A program made the translations under genes and the position numbers. Positions 17,533 through 27,334 of a stretch of 64,000 nucleotides of DNA are shown in pieces (the first letter of the stretch is position 1; the number at the start of each line of letters is the position of its first letter). The stretch spans positions 1,674,001 through 1,738,000 of the forward strand of contig NZ_CP034753.1 in the NCBI RefSeq assembly GCF_004006235.1, in the 5' to 3' direction. This DNA comes from Agromyces sp. LHK192 (GTDB lineage Bacteria; Actinomycetota; Actinomycetes; Actinomycetales; Microbacteriaceae). The notes beneath the pieces are model-generated. The model had not been told where the DNA came from. It did not search any database and saw only the letters and a list, made by a program, of their open reading frames with translations.

Positions 17533-19610
17533 CCGAGATGACCTCGAACCCCCAGATCTCGAACCCGCTGGCCCCGAATCCCGAGACCCCCGCGATGACG
17601 CCTGCAGCCCGGCCCTTCGACCGGGTGCTCGTCGCGAACCGAGGCGAGATCGCCGTCCGCGTCATCCGCACGCTCCGGCGCCTCGGCATCCACTCGGTCG
17701 CCGTGTACTCGGATGCCGACGCGGACGCCCCGCACGTCGCCCTCGCCGACACCGCCGTGCGCATCGGCCCGGCGGCCGCCGCCGAGAGCTACCTCGACCC
17801 GCAGCGCATCGTGGCCGCCGCCGTCGAGACGGGCGCGCAGGCCGTGCACCCTGGGTACGGATTCCTCTCGGAGCACGCCGGGTTCGCGCGGGCGTGCGCC
17901 GACGCGGGCCTCACGTTCATCGGGCCCGGCGAGCGGGCGCTCGAGGTCATGGGCGACAAGATCCGCGCGAAGGCGCACGTCGACGCCTCCGGCGTCCCCA
18001 CAGTGCCGGGCGTCTCCGGCGTCGGAACGGACGGCGCAGCGCTCGCCGACGAGGCGCTCATCGACGCGGCCGCGCGCGTCGGCTACCCGGTCCTCGTGAA
18101 GCCGTCTGCGGGCGGCGGTGGCAAGGGCATGCAGCTCGCGCACGACGAGGCCGAGCTCGCCGAGGCCCTGCCCGCAGCCCGACGCATCGCGCGTGCGGCA
18201 TTCGGCGACGACACCCTCCTCATCGAGCGGTTCATCGAGCGCCCGCGCCACATCGAGGTGCAGGTGCTGGCCGACGCGCACGGCGCCGTCATCCACCTGG
18301 GCGAGCGCGAGTGCTCGCTCCAGCGACGTCACCAGAAGGTGATCGAGGAGGCACCGTCGCCGCTGCTCGACGACGAGACCCGCGCGCGCATCGGCGAGGC
18401 CGCCTGCCGGGCCGCCGAGAGCGTCGGCTACCGCGGCGCCGGCACGGTCGAGTTCCTGGTGTCGGATGCCGCACCCGACGAGTTCTTCTTCATCGAGATG
18501 AACACGCGGCTCCAGGTCGAGCACCCCGTGACCGAGCTCGTGACCGGCATCGACCTCGTCGAGCAGCAGTTGCGCGTCGCCGCGGGCGAGCCGCTGGCGC
18601 TCGGGCAGTCCGACGTCGTGCTCGACGGGCACGCGATCGAGGCGCGCGTGTACGCCGAGAGTCCCGAGCGCGGGTTCCTGCCGTCGACGGGGCGCCTGCT
18701 GCGGTGGGCGGCGCCGACCGGCGACGGGATCCGCGTCGACGCGGGCGTCCGCTCGGATCAGGAGGTCACGGCCCACTACGACCCGATGCTCGCCAAGGTC
18801 ATCGCCTGGGCGCAGACCCGTGCCGAGGCATTGGAGCGGCTCGACGGCGCACTGGCGGACACGGTCGTGCTCGGCGTCGAGACGAACGTCGGCTTCCTGC
18901 GCCGGCTGATCGCCGAACCCGACGTGCGGCGCGGCGACCTCACGACCGGGCTGATCGACGCCCTGCCCGAGCAGGCCGAGGAGGCCGCGACCGCCGACCT
19001 GCTGAGGGCCGCGGCCGACCTGCTGGCGAGCAGCGGGACAGCTGCCGTCGCCGCCGAAGGCGCGGGCGGGCGCCGCCCGTCGCGGGCCTGGCAGCGATCC
19101 ACCGGATGGCGCGTCGGCGAGCACCGGCCGCAGCGGGTCGTGCTCGAGCCCGTCGCAGGAGCCGGCGGCGAGGCATCCGTCGTCGAACTCCCGCTCCACG
19201 GCACCGACCGCGCTCGTCCGGCCGATCCGGCGACCGCCGCGCTCGCCGCCGACGGCACCGTCTGGGCCCACGCCGGCGGCCGCACCGCCGCGTTCCGCCC
19301 GGTCGCCCGCGACCGGGCGCTCCGCGACCGGCTGGCGCGCCTCGAACGTGGCGGCTCCGCCGACCCCGAACTCCGTGCACCCATGCCAGGCACCGTCACC
19401 GCCGTGCTCGTCGAGGACGGGGCGTCCGTCGCCGCGGGTACCGCCGTCGTCGCCATCGAGGCGATGAAGATGGAGCACCGCGTCACCGCGCCCGTCGACG
19501 GCGTCGTCCGCGTCGCCGTCGCCGTCGGCGCCCAGGTCTCCCGCGACCAGCCGGTCGCGAGGATCCACCCCCACGAGGGGCCAGCCACCGCACCCGCCCA
19601 CGAGGAATGA
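17529..19610 (+). CDS. accA1: Acyl-CoA carboxylase alpha subunit: biotin carboxylase plus biotin carrier
   Basis: 693 residues. GTG 17529 overlaps the preceding TGA; an ATG at 17595 ([18 protein letters not shown]) is an alternative start. Biotin carboxylase N domain, ATP-grasp ([28 protein letters not shown]), C domain, then about 90 residues of linker and a biotinyl domain with EAMKMEH near the end, where Lys carries biotin. It carboxylates biotin with bicarbonate and ATP for the beta subunit. Confidence 0.93.
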   Translation: MTEMTSNPQISNPLAPNPETPAMTPAARPFDRVLVANRGEIAVRVIRTLRRLGIHSVAVYSDADADAPHVALADTAVRIGPAAAAESYLDPQRIVAAAVETGAQAVHPGYGFLSEHAGFARACADAGLTFIGPGERALEVMGDKIRAKAHVDASGVPTVPGVSGVGTDGAALADEALIDAAARVGYPVLVKPSAGGGGKGMQLAHDEAELAEALPAARRIARAAFGDDTLLIERFIERPRHIEVQVLADAHGAVIHLGERECSLQRRHQKVIEEAPSPLLDDETRARIGEAACRAAESVGYRGAGTVEFLVSDAAPDEFFFIEMNTRLQVEHPVTELVTGIDLVEQQLRVAAGEPLALGQSDVVLDGHAIEARVYAESPERGFLPSTGRLLRWAAPTGDGIRVDAGVRSDQEVTAHYDPMLAKVIAWAQTRAEALERLDGALADTVVLGVETNVGFLRRLIAEPDVRRGDLTTGLIDALPEQAEEAATADLLRAAADLLASSGTAAVAAEGAGGRRPSRAWQRSTGWRVGEHRPQRVVLEPVAGAGGEASVVELPLHGTDRARPADPATAALAADGTVWAHAGGRTAAFRPVARDRALRDRLARLERGGSADPELRAPMPGTVTAVLVEDGASVAAGTAVVAIEAMKMEHRVTAPVDGVVRVAVAVGAQVSRDQPVARIHPHEGPATAPAHEE

Positions 19611-19620
19611 GGACCACGCC

Positions 19621-20787
19621 GTGAACTACCAGCTCAGCGCAGACGAGCAGGCGCTCTACGAGAAGGTGAAGGACTTCGCCGACACCGTCGTCGCGCCCGC
19701 CGCATACGAGTACGACACGCAGCGCCGCCTGCCGACCGAGATCATCGCGCAGATGGGCGACCTCGGCCTGTTCGGCCTGCCGTTCCCCGAGGAGATCGGC
19801 GGCCAGGGGCGCAGCTACTTCGACCTCTGCCTCGCGGTGGAGGCGCTCGGACGCGTCGACCAGTCGATCGGTGTCACCCTCGAGGCCGGCGTCGGCCTCG
19901 GCATGATGTCGATCTACCGCTACGGCACCGACGCGCAGCGCGCCGAGTTCCTGCCCGACCTCATCGCCGGCCGGGCGCTCGGCGGGTTCGGGCTCACCGA
20001 GGCGAGCGCGGGCTCGGACGCGGGAGCCACGAAGACCACGGCCGTGCTCGACGGCGACGAGTGGGTGATCAACGGGTCGAAGCAGTTCATCACGAACTCC
20101 GGTTCGGAGATCACGAAGCTGGTCACCATCATCGCGGTCACCGGTGAACGCACCCTCGACGACGGCACGGTCAAGAAGGAGCTCTCCGCGATCATCGTGC
20201 CCAACGGCACGCCCGGCTTCGAGGTCGGACCCTCCTACGACAAGGTCGGCTGGAACACCTCCGACACGCATCCGCTGACCTTCACCGACGTCCGGGTGCC
20301 GAAGGAGAACCTCCTGGGAGAGCGTGGACGCGGATACGCCAACTTCCTGCAGGCGCTCGACGAGGGACGCATCGCGTTCGCCGCGCTCGCGACCGGTGCG
20401 GCCCAGGGATGCCTCGAGCAGGCGCTGCGATACGCGAAGGAGCGGGTCGTGTTCGGCGAGCCCATCGGGCGCAACCAGCACATCGCGTTCAAGATCGCCC
20501 GGATGCAGGCGCGCGTGCACCAGGCGCGGCTCGCGTGGCATGACGCGGCGCGCAAGCTCGACGCCGGCAAGCCCTTCAAGTTGGAGGCGTCGATCGCCAA
20601 GATGGTCTCGGGGGAGGCGGCGATGGACAACGCGCGCGATGCGACGCAGATCTTCGGCGGCTACGGCTTCATGAACGAGAACGTGGTCGCCCGGCACTAC
20701 CGCGACTCGAAGATCCTCGAGATCGGCGAGGGCACCACCGAGGTGCAGATGATGGTGATCACGCGAGAGCTCGGACTCACGGCGTAG
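19621..20787 (+). CDS. Acyl-CoA dehydrogenase, probable isovaleryl-CoA dehydrogenase
   Basis: 388 residues from GTG, GAATGAGG upstream. FAD enzyme with the full family pattern: [38 protein letters not shown] and [12 protein letters not shown]. Substrate inferred from context: isovaleryl-CoA to 3-methylcrotonyl-CoA, directly upstream of the carboxylase step. Electrons go to electron-transfer flavoprotein. Other short branched acyl-CoAs are possible. Confidence 0.87.
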   Translation: MNYQLSADEQALYEKVKDFADTVVAPAAYEYDTQRRLPTEIIAQMGDLGLFGLPFPEEIGGQGRSYFDLCLAVEALGRVDQSIGVTLEAGVGLGMMSIYRYGTDAQRAEFLPDLIAGRALGGFGLTEASAGSDAGATKTTAVLDGDEWVINGSKQFITNSGSEITKLVTIIAVTGERTLDDGTVKKELSAIIVPNGTPGFEVGPSYDKVGWNTSDTHPLTFTDVRVPKENLLGERGRGYANFLQALDEGRIAFAALATGAAQGCLEQALRYAKERVVFGEPIGRNQHIAFKIARMQARVHQARLAWHDAARKLDAGKPFKLEASIAKMVSGEAAMDNARDATQIFGGYGFMNENVVARHYRDSKILEIGEGTTEVQMMVITRELGLTA

Positions 20788-20815
20788 CCGCGGACCGCAG
20801 CGGGAGGAGCAGGCG

Positions 20816-21397
20816 ATGACGGATGCCGGGCAGGAGGCCGCCCCGATGCGCGAGGTCGTGCAGCGCGGGCTCTGGTTCGAGGAGTTCGAGGAGGGCGTCC
20901 GGTACCTGCATCGGCCGGGACGCACGGTGACCGAGGCCGACAACGTGCTGTTCACGACTCTCACGATGAACCCGCAACCGTTGCACCTCGACCACGAGTT
21001 CTCCGCGCACCAGCCGTTCGGCGCGCCGCTGATGAACTCGCTCTTCACCCTGTCGACGCTCGTCGGGCAGTCGGTCGCGCAGCTCACGCTCGGCACCCTC
21101 GTCGCGAACCTCGGATTCGGCGAGGTCGCCTTCCCGAAGCCGGTGTTCGCAGGGGACACGCTCTACGGCGAGAGCACGGTCGTGGCGAAGCGGCTCTCGT
21201 CGTCGCGGCCCGGCGAGGGCGTGCTGACCCTCGCGCACACCGCCAGGAACCAGCGCGGCGAGGTGGTCGCGACCGCGACGCGCACCATGCTCGTGTGGAC
21301 CAGGGAGGCGGGGGAGCGGCTCGCCGGCAGCCGTGGCCCTGCCCCGGCCCCGGCGGACGCAGACCCGTCGGTGCTCGGCGACGGGAGCGGATCATGA
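20816..21397 (+). CDS. MaoC-type (R)-hydratase, probable 3-methylglutaconyl-CoA hydratase
   Basis: 193 residues; GGGAGGAG before the ATG. Hot-dog fold: [26 protein letters not shown] carries the hydratase Asp/His pair and [13 protein letters not shown] follows. MaoC hydratases make (R)-3-hydroxyacyl-CoA. In this operon the likely reaction is hydration of 3-methylglutaconyl-CoA to (R)-HMG-CoA, the substrate for the CitE-like lyase next door. Stop and next start overlap (ATGA). Confidence 0.8.
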   Translation: MTDAGQEAAPMREVVQRGLWFEEFEEGVRYLHRPGRTVTEADNVLFTTLTMNPQPLHLDHEFSAHQPFGAPLMNSLFTLSTLVGQSVAQLTLGTLVANLGFGEVAFPKPVFAGDTLYGESTVVAKRLSSSRPGEGVLTLAHTARNQRGEVVATATRTMLVWTREAGERLAGSRGPAPAPADADPSVLGDGSGS

Positions 21398-22221
21398 CCC
21401 GCCCGGTCTTCCGGTTCGGCCCGGCGATCCTCTTCTGCCCCGCCGACCGCCCGGACCGCTACGCGAAGGCGCTCGAACGCGCCGACGCCGTGATCCTCGA
21501 CCTCGAGGACGCCGTCGCGCCCGAGCGCAAGCAGGCCGCGCGCGACGCGCTCGTCGCGAACCCGATCGATCCCGAACGCGTGATCGTCCGGTTGAACCCG
21601 GCGTCCACGCCCGACCGGGCGCTCGACGTGGCCGCGCTCGCCGCGTCGCCGTACCGCACCGCCATGCTCGCCAAGTGCGAGGGAACCGTCGATGTCGTCG
21701 GGCTCGACGACGTCGAGGTGATCCCGCTCTGCGAGACCGCGCGCGGCGTGCTCGCGGCCGACGCGCTCGCCGACCTGCCGAACGTGTCCGCGCTGATGTG
21801 GGGCGCGGAGGACCTCGTCGCCTCGCTGGGCGGCAGTTCCAGCCGGCGCGCCGACGGCACCTACCGCGATGCGGCGCGCGTCGCGAGGGCCCAGGTGCTG
21901 TTCGCGGCCGCCGCGCACGGGACCGCGGCGATCGACGCCGTGCACCTCGACCTGGACGACGAGCCGGGGCTCCGTGCGGAGACGGAGGACGCCGCCGCCC
22001 TCGGATTCGCCGCGACCGCGTGCGTGCATCCGGCCCAGGTGCCGGTGGTCCGGTCGGCTTACCTGCCGAGCGCCGAGCAGCTCGAGTCGGCGCGCGCCGT
22101 GGTCGCCGCCGCGGAGGGGATGTCCGGTGTGTTCGCGTTCCGCGGGCGGATGGTGGACGGCCCCGTGCTCCGGCAAGCGGAGCAGGTCATCCGCAGATCC
22201 GGGGGCATCGAATCGATATGA
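21394..22221 (+). CDS. CitE-type CoA-ester lyase, probable (R)-HMG-CoA lyase
   Basis: 275 residues. HpcH/HpaI aldolase barrel with Mg-binding [10 protein letters not shown] in VIVRLNP and E in the ALMWGAEDL region; CVHPAQVP at the end is the CitE-family hallmark. Mycobacterial Rv2498c, in the same gene order, cleaves (R)-3-hydroxy-3-methylglutaryl-CoA and citramalyl-CoA. I infer the same here: acetoacetate plus acetyl-CoA as end products of leucine. No classical HMG-CoA lyase gene is present in this window. Confidence 0.82.
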   Translation: MTRPVFRFGPAILFCPADRPDRYAKALERADAVILDLEDAVAPERKQAARDALVANPIDPERVIVRLNPASTPDRALDVAALAASPYRTAMLAKCEGTVDVVGLDDVEVIPLCETARGVLAADALADLPNVSALMWGAEDLVASLGGSSSRRADGTYRDAARVARAQVLFAAAAHGTAAIDAVHLDLDDEPGLRAETEDAAALGFAATACVHPAQVPVVRSAYLPSAEQLESARAVVAAAEGMSGVFAFRGRMVDGPVLRQAEQVIRRSGGIESI

Positions 22222-22227
22222 CCCCCG
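22200..22227 (+). terminator. Hairpin at the end of the leucine operon
   Basis: CGGGGG pairs with CCCCCG, with an inner ATCG/CGAT pair. It overlaps the CitE-like stop codon and is followed by 117 bp without a gene. Confidence 0.5.
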
Positions 22228-22344
22228 AACGGGCGTCGAAACGGAGGATTCAGCCAACGATTCGGTAACGGTTCACGTTTCGTTTCCTGTCCGGTCGGGG
22301 GGTTCGACATACGCTCGGAGCCAATCCTGGGGAGGAGGATCCGC

Positions 22345-23385
22345 GTGACCGGTCGACACACCATGACCCGCGAACGCACGGCGAGCATCGGGGCGAGCCG
22401 GGTCGAGCAGGGTGGGCTCAGCGTCGAGCTCGTCGAGACGAACGTGCATTCGGGGCCGATCGCGGTCCCGCGTCAGCGGCTCTACGGCGAGACCGGCATC
22501 AGGGCCCATGCGCTTGCGCTCGGCGGCAGCATGTTCGGCTGGACGCTCGGCAACGAGGACGCCGAACGGATCCTGGACCGGTTCGCCGCGCTCGGCGGAT
22601 CCGTCGTGGACACCGCCGACAGCTACGCCGCCGGCCGCAGCGAGTCGATCATCGGCCGTTGGATGGCGTCGAGGGGCACCCGCGACCGCATGGTGGTCAG
22701 CACCAAGGTCGGCCACCACCACGACCGCACCGGACTCGCCCCGCACACGCTCCGCGCCGCCGTCGAGGACTCCCTCCAGCGGCTCGGCACCGACCGCATC
22801 GACCTGCTGTACCTGCACGGCGAGGACCCGGACGTTCCGCTGGCCGAGACGCTCGGGGCGGTCGGCGCGCTCATCGACGCCGGCAAGGTCGTCACGCTGG
22901 GGGCGGCCGATTTCTCGCCCGAGCGCCTCATCGAGGCCCGCGTCCTCGCCGCGAACGGCCTGCCGCGCATCGAGGCGCTCACCACGCGATACAGCCTCAT
23001 GGACCGCCGGTCGTTCGAGGGAGCACCCGAACTGGTCGCCCACGCGCAGGGGCTGGCGGTGCTGCCGTACTTCGCCCTCGCCAACGGATTCCTGGGCGGT
23101 CGGGTCCGCCGTCGGGCCGAGGTCCGGCATGACGCGCGCGGCGAACGCGTGGCACGGCACCTCGGGCGCCGCGGTCACCGCGTCCTCGCGGCGATCGACG
23201 ACATCGCGTTCGCGCGGGGCATCCAGCCGGCTACCGTCGCGCTCGCCTGGCTGCTGGCCCGACCCGCCGTCGCGGCACCGGTCGTCGGGGTGAGCCGACC
23301 GGAGCAGCTCGACTCGCTCTTCACGGCGGCATCCGTCGAGCTGCAGCGTTCCGAGCTCGTCGAGCTCGACCGCGCGTCGGTCTGA
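22345..23385 (+). CDS. Aldo/keto reductase
   Basis: 346 residues from GTG with GGAGGAGG upstream. TIM-barrel AKR: VDTADSYAAGRSE (catalytic Asp and Tyr), VVSTKVG (Lys), LLYLHGED (His), and the C-terminal NADPH motif GVSRPEQLDSL. It reduces an unknown carbonyl in the cytosol. The first about 35 residues before the barrel are not conserved-looking, so ATG at 22363 is a possible alternative start. Confidence 0.87.
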   Translation: MTGRHTMTRERTASIGASRVEQGGLSVELVETNVHSGPIAVPRQRLYGETGIRAHALALGGSMFGWTLGNEDAERILDRFAALGGSVVDTADSYAAGRSESIIGRWMASRGTRDRMVVSTKVGHHHDRTGLAPHTLRAAVEDSLQRLGTDRIDLLYLHGEDPDVPLAETLGAVGALIDAGKVVTLGAADFSPERLIEARVLAANGLPRIEALTTRYSLMDRRSFEGAPELVAHAQGLAVLPYFALANGFLGGRVRRRAEVRHDARGERVARHLGRRGHRVLAAIDDIAFARGIQPATVALAWLLARPAVAAPVVGVSRPEQLDSLFTAASVELQRSELVELDRASV

Positions 23386-23480
23386 ACCTCGGCAACCGGC
23401 TGCGCAGGGGTGGGCTGCTCGCCGAACAGCGGTGCTCCCGCTCCGGGCGCGACGCGCCTGCGTGACATAGGCTGGTGCGG

Positions 23481-24866
23481 ATGAACGGCGCCGTCGAACT
23501 CCCGCTCGGCACGCCCGAGCTCGCATTCGAGGCCGCCGGCGACGCACTCGTGCGCCGGAGCCTCCTGCCCTCGGGCGTCCGAATCCTCTCCGAACGCGTG
23601 CCCGGTGCGCGTAGCGCGACAATCGGGTTCTGGGTCGCGGTCGGCTCGCGCGACGAGCACCCCGCGGATTCGGGGCATCCGGCGACGTTCGGGTCCACGC
23701 ACTTCCTCGAGCACCTGCTGTTCAAGGGCACGCGCTCGCGCACCGCGCTCGACATCGCGGTCTCGTTCGACGCGGTCGGCGGCGAGCACAATGCCCTCAC
23801 CGCCAAGGAGTACACCTGCTACTACGCCAAGGTGCAGGATCGCGACCTGCCCATGGCCGTCGAGGTGCTCGCCGACATGTTCACCTCGTCCGTGCTCGAT
23901 CCCGACGAGTTCGAGAACGAGCGCGGTGTGATCCTCGAGGAGCTCTCGATGGCCGGCGACGACCCCGCCGACGTCGCGAACGAGCGCTTCTTCACCGCGG
24001 TGCTCGGCGACCACGCGCTGGGCCGACCGATCGGCGGCGACCCCGAGACCATCCGGCGGGCGACCCGTACGGCCGTCTGGGAGCACTACCGGGCGAACTA
24101 CCGCCCGCAGGACCTGGTCGTCACCGTCGCGGGCGCCGTCGACCACGACCAGGTCGTCGAGGTGCTCGGCCGCGCACTCACCGCCGCTGGCTGGGACCTC
24201 GACCTGGCCGCCGCGCCCGACGCCCGCCGCCCGGCCGAGCCCGCCCTCCTCGCGCCCCCGGCCCCGCTGACCGTCGTGCACCGCCCGCTCGAACAGGTGA
24301 ACCTCCTGCTCGGCGTCCCCGGGCTCGTCGCGACCGACCTCCGGCGGTCGACCCTGAGCGTGCTGAACGCGATCTTCGGGTCGGGCATGTCGTCGCGGCT
24401 CTTCCAGCAGGTGCGCGAACGGCGCGGGCTCGCGTACGCCGTGTACTCGTTCGCGCCCGGGTACTCCGACGCCGGGCTCTTCGGCATGTACGCCGGGTGC
24501 GCGCCCGCGAAGGCGCCGACCGTCGCCGCGCTGCTGCGCTCCGAGCTCGAACGGGTCGCCGAACACGGCGTCACCGACGAGGAGATCGCCCGCGCGTCGG
24601 GCCAACTGGCCGGAGCCTCCGCGCTCGCGCTCGAGGACTCCGACACCAGGATGTCGCGGCTCGGCCGCGCCGAGCTCACCCTCGGCGAGTTCCAGGACCT
24701 CGACGAGGCCCTGCGCCGCATCGCGCTCGTCAGCGCCGACGACGTGCAGGCGCTCGCCGTCGACTTCGCCGAGCGACCGCTCTCGCTCGTCGCCGTCGGA
24801 CCGGTCGAGGACTCCGACTTCCGCGGCATCGTCGATCGAACCGCCCCGACCACGGACGTCGCCTGA
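23481..24866 (+). CDS. M16 family zinc metallopeptidase
   Basis: 461 residues. The inverted zinc motif is HFLEH (THFLEHLLFKGT) with a distal Glu about 75 residues on (ENERGVILEEL); the inactive C-terminal M16 half contains RGLAYAVYSF. It resembles the mycobacterial pepR product found beside pnp. Here about 15 kb separates them. TAGGCT (23468-23473) ends 7 nt before ATG 23481, so the transcript is probably leaderless; GTG 23475 would add two residues. Confidence 0.92.
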   Translation: MNGAVELPLGTPELAFEAAGDALVRRSLLPSGVRILSERVPGARSATIGFWVAVGSRDEHPADSGHPATFGSTHFLEHLLFKGTRSRTALDIAVSFDAVGGEHNALTAKEYTCYYAKVQDRDLPMAVEVLADMFTSSVLDPDEFENERGVILEELSMAGDDPADVANERFFTAVLGDHALGRPIGGDPETIRRATRTAVWEHYRANYRPQDLVVTVAGAVDHDQVVEVLGRALTAAGWDLDLAAAPDARRPAEPALLAPPAPLTVVHRPLEQVNLLLGVPGLVATDLRRSTLSVLNAIFGSGMSSRLFQQVRERRGLAYAVYSFAPGYSDAGLFGMYAGCAPAKAPTVAALLRSELERVAEHGVTDEEIARASGQLAGASALALEDSDTRMSRLGRAELTLGEFQDLDEALRRIALVSADDVQALAVDFAERPLSLVAVGPVEDSDFRGIVDRTAPTTDVA

Positions 24867-24901
24867 GCGACCCGCTGCCGCACCGATAGGGACACATCCT
24901 C

Positions 24902-25504
24902 GTGACGCATCACCTCTACCTCGTCCGCCACGGCGAGCAGCTCGACGCCGAGCACGGCCTGCCCGACGGGCCGTTGTCGCCACGCGGACGCCGCCAGGCC
25001 GAGGCGCTCGCCGAACGACTCGGGGGCATCCCGTTCGACGCGGCGTGGCACTCGCCGCTGCAGCGGGCGGCCGAGACCGCCGCGATCATCGCACGGAAGA
25101 TGCCGGCGCTCGAGCCCGAGCCGTCGGCCCTGCTGTTCGACTGCATCCCCTCGGGCCCGGCCGCAGAGACCCCGAAAGCGTACGACCCGTTCTTCGGCTC
25201 GGTGACGGCTGCCGAGATCGAGGCGGGTTCGGCCCAGATGGCCGACGCAACCGCCGAGTTCCTCCGCTCGCACCGGGAAGACCGCCACGAGCTGCTGATC
25301 ACGCACAACTTCGTGATCGGATGGTTCGTGCGCGAGGTGCTGGGCGCGCCCGACTGGCGCTGGGTGTCGATCAACCAGGCGAACTGCGGCCTCACCGTGC
25401 TCACGCAGAAGCCCGGGCGGCCGTGGAGCCTCGTCACCCACAACGACCTCGCCCACCTGCCTCCCGAGCTGCGGACCGGCCTGCCCGAGGCCTACTCGAT
25501 CTGA
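24902..25504 (+). CDS. Histidine phosphatase family protein
   Basis: 200 residues from GTG. The catalytic motif LVRHGEQ stands at residues 7-13, WHSPLQRAAETA holds the second arginine, and the distal acid/histidine is in LLITHNFVIGWFV. It belongs to the branch-2-like phosphoglycerate-mutase fold. The substrate (sugar phosphate, nucleotide or protein) cannot be inferred. It lies 35 bp after the M16 peptidase. Confidence 0.88.
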   Translation: MTHHLYLVRHGEQLDAEHGLPDGPLSPRGRRQAEALAERLGGIPFDAAWHSPLQRAAETAAIIARKMPALEPEPSALLFDCIPSGPAAETPKAYDPFFGSVTAAEIEAGSAQMADATAEFLRSHREDRHELLITHNFVIGWFVREVLGAPDWRWVSINQANCGLTVLTQKPGRPWSLVTHNDLAHLPPELRTGLPEAYSI

Positions 25505-25519
25505 CCCGCTGCGGCGCGG

Positions 25520-26011
25520 TCAGCCGACCCGCTTGCCGTACCAGTCGGTCGCGTTCGGGTTGTCGTTGTACGGCTCGACGTGCTCGAACCCCGCCGTGCG
25601 GTAGAGGCCGCCAGCCGCCTCCAGGCTCGCGTTGGTGTCGAGCACCAGCTCCTCCGCGCCGAACGCGATCGCACGCGCTTCCAGCTCGGCGAGGAGGCGG
25701 CGCCCGGCTCCACGCCCGCGAGCGGCCGGGGCGAGCCAGAGGTGCTTGACCTCGTAGCGCACGAGGCCGTCCGGGGACGGCTCGATCCGCCGCACGCCCC
25801 CGCAGCCGAGCGGTGCCGGGGAACCGTCCGCGCCGTCGTCCTCCACGACGAGGAAGACCCCGGCGGGGGGCGCGAACTGCGCCGGGGCGGGGAAGGTCGG
25901 CCGGTAGACGCCCTGCTCCGGCGGGAACCCGGCGGCGCGCTCCGCGAAGTACGAGGCGAGCAGGGCGTGGGCGTCGCCGTCGGACACGGCGGCTTCTCGG
26001 AAGCGGAGCAT
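25520..26011 (-). CDS. GNAT N-acetyltransferase
   Basis: 163 residues. The acetyl-CoA motif A is LWLAPAARGRGAGRRLLAEL; the C-terminus has AGGLYRTAGFEHVEPYN. The substrate is unknown. TAGGCT (26018-26023, minus strand) ends 6 nt before the ATG, so the transcript looks leaderless. It is divergent from dapB. Confidence 0.87.
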   Translation of the reverse strand: MLRFREAAVSDGDAHALLASYFAERAAGFPPEQGVYRPTFPAPAQFAPPAGVFLVVEDDGADGSPAPLGCGGVRRIEPSPDGLVRYEVKHLWLAPAARGRGAGRRLLAELEARAIAFGAEELVLDTNASLEAAGGLYRTAGFEHVEPYNDNPNATDWYGKRVG

Positions 26012-26127
26012 CCGAGAAGCCTATGCCCGCGCAGCACGGGACGGCGCCCCGCCGTCGGCGTGCACCGCGACGCCCGGCCGGTCCCCGACGTCCGGCCCCC
26101 GTCGCGGCGGTTGGTAGGCTCGAGCCC

Positions 26128-26880
26128 GTGACGATTCGGGTCGCCGTGGTGGGTGCCACCGGCAAGATGGGCAAGCTCGCACTCCGACTCATCGAGGAGG
26201 CCGACGACCTCGAGCTCCACGCCGCCCTCGACTCGCGATCGGGCCTCGACGAGATCGACGGCGCCGAGGTCGCGATCGACGTCACCCACCCGGGCGTGAG
26301 CGGCGACATCGTCCGCCATGCCGTGACCGCCCGCGTTCCCGTGGTCGTCGGCACGTCCGGCTGGTCGACCGACCGCATCGCCGAGATCGAGCGGCTCCAG
26401 CGCGACACCGAGGGCTCGCGCGCGGTGCTGTTCGTGCCGAACTTCTCGATCGGCAGCGTGCTCGGCACGGCGTTCGCGGCGGTGGCCGCGCGATTCTTCG
26501 ACTCCGTCGAGATCGTCGAGGCGCACCACGCCGGCAAGGTCGACTCGCCGTCCGGCACTGCGGTGCGCACGGCCGAGCTCATGTCCGAGGCGCGCGGCGC
26601 CGAGGGGCCCTTCTCCGCGCCGCACGCCGACCAGCGGGCGCGCGGTCAGCTCGTCGGCGGCATCCCCGTGCACAGCCTTCGACTCTCCGGCCTGCTCGCC
26701 GAGCAGCGGGTCGTGCTCGGCGGTGACGGAGAGACGCTCAGCATCGTGCACTCCACGATCTCGGCGAGCTCGTACGAGTCGGGCATCCTCCTGGCGTTGC
26801 GCAGCGCGCCGGCACGTGACGGCGTGAGCATCGGCCTCGACGCACTGCTCGACCTCGGGCTGCCCTCGGGCGACCGATGA
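26128..26880 (+). CDS. dapB: 4-hydroxy-tetrahydrodipicolinate reductase
   Basis: 250 residues from GTG. N-terminal Rossmann motif VAVVGATGKMG, and VEAHHAGKVDSPSGTA is the DapB signature with catalytic His and Lys. It makes tetrahydrodipicolinate for lysine and diaminopimelate (peptidoglycan). TAGGCT at 26115-26120 ends 7 nt before GTG: leaderless. dapA lies 4.3 kb downstream and dapF at 49 kb, so the pathway is dispersed. Confidence 0.97.
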   Translation: MTIRVAVVGATGKMGKLALRLIEEADDLELHAALDSRSGLDEIDGAEVAIDVTHPGVSGDIVRHAVTARVPVVVGTSGWSTDRIAEIERLQRDTEGSRAVLFVPNFSIGSVLGTAFAAVAARFFDSVEIVEAHHAGKVDSPSGTAVRTAELMSEARGAEGPFSAPHADQRARGQLVGGIPVHSLRLSGLLAEQRVVLGGDGETLSIVHSTISASSYESGILLALRSAPARDGVSIGLDALLDLGLPSGDR

Positions 26881-26893
26881 AGGGCCTCGACCG

Positions 26894-27334
26894 ATGAAGG
26901 GCCGCATCGCCGCCATCGTCATGGCGGTGCTGCTCGCGCTCTACCTCGCGCTCATCGGCACCCGTGCGGTGCAGTTCATACTGACCGGCGAACCCGTCGC
27001 GATCGGCATCGGCGTCGCGCTCATCGTCCTGCCCGTGATCGGAGCGTGGGCGCTGTGGCGAGAGCTCGAGTTCGGCTTCCGCTCGCAGGAACTCGTGCGC
27101 AGGCTCGACGAAGCGGGAGAGGCCGACCTGGGCCTGCCGCGGTCCCCGTCGGGCCGAGTCGACCGGCAGGCCGCCGACGACGCGTTCGATCGGTTCCGCA
27201 CCGACGCCGAGGCCCGGCCGGACTCTTGGCAGGCGTGGCTCAGGCTCGGCCTCGCCTACGACGCGGCGGGCGATCGCCGTCGGGCGCGGCGCGCGGTCCG
27301 GCAGGCTATCGGACTGGAACGCGCGGCTCGCTGA
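26894..27334 (+). CDS. Two-helix membrane protein with TPR-like tail
   Basis: 146 residues. Two membrane helices at about 5-28 and 33-57, then a cytosolic charged part ending in a single TPR-like helix pair (SWQAWLRLGLAYDAAGDRRRARRA). Function unknown. The dapB end and this start show a 15-bp repeat (26871-26885 and 26888-26902); the ATG lies in the second copy. Its 3' end overlaps the convergent epimerase gene by 29 bp. Confidence 0.75.
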   Translation: MKGRIAAIVMAVLLALYLALIGTRAVQFILTGEPVAIGIGVALIVLPVIGAWALWRELEFGFRSQELVRRLDEAGEADLGLPRSPSGRVDRQAADDAFDRFRTDAEARPDSWQAWLRLGLAYDAAGDRRRARRAVRQAIGLERAAR

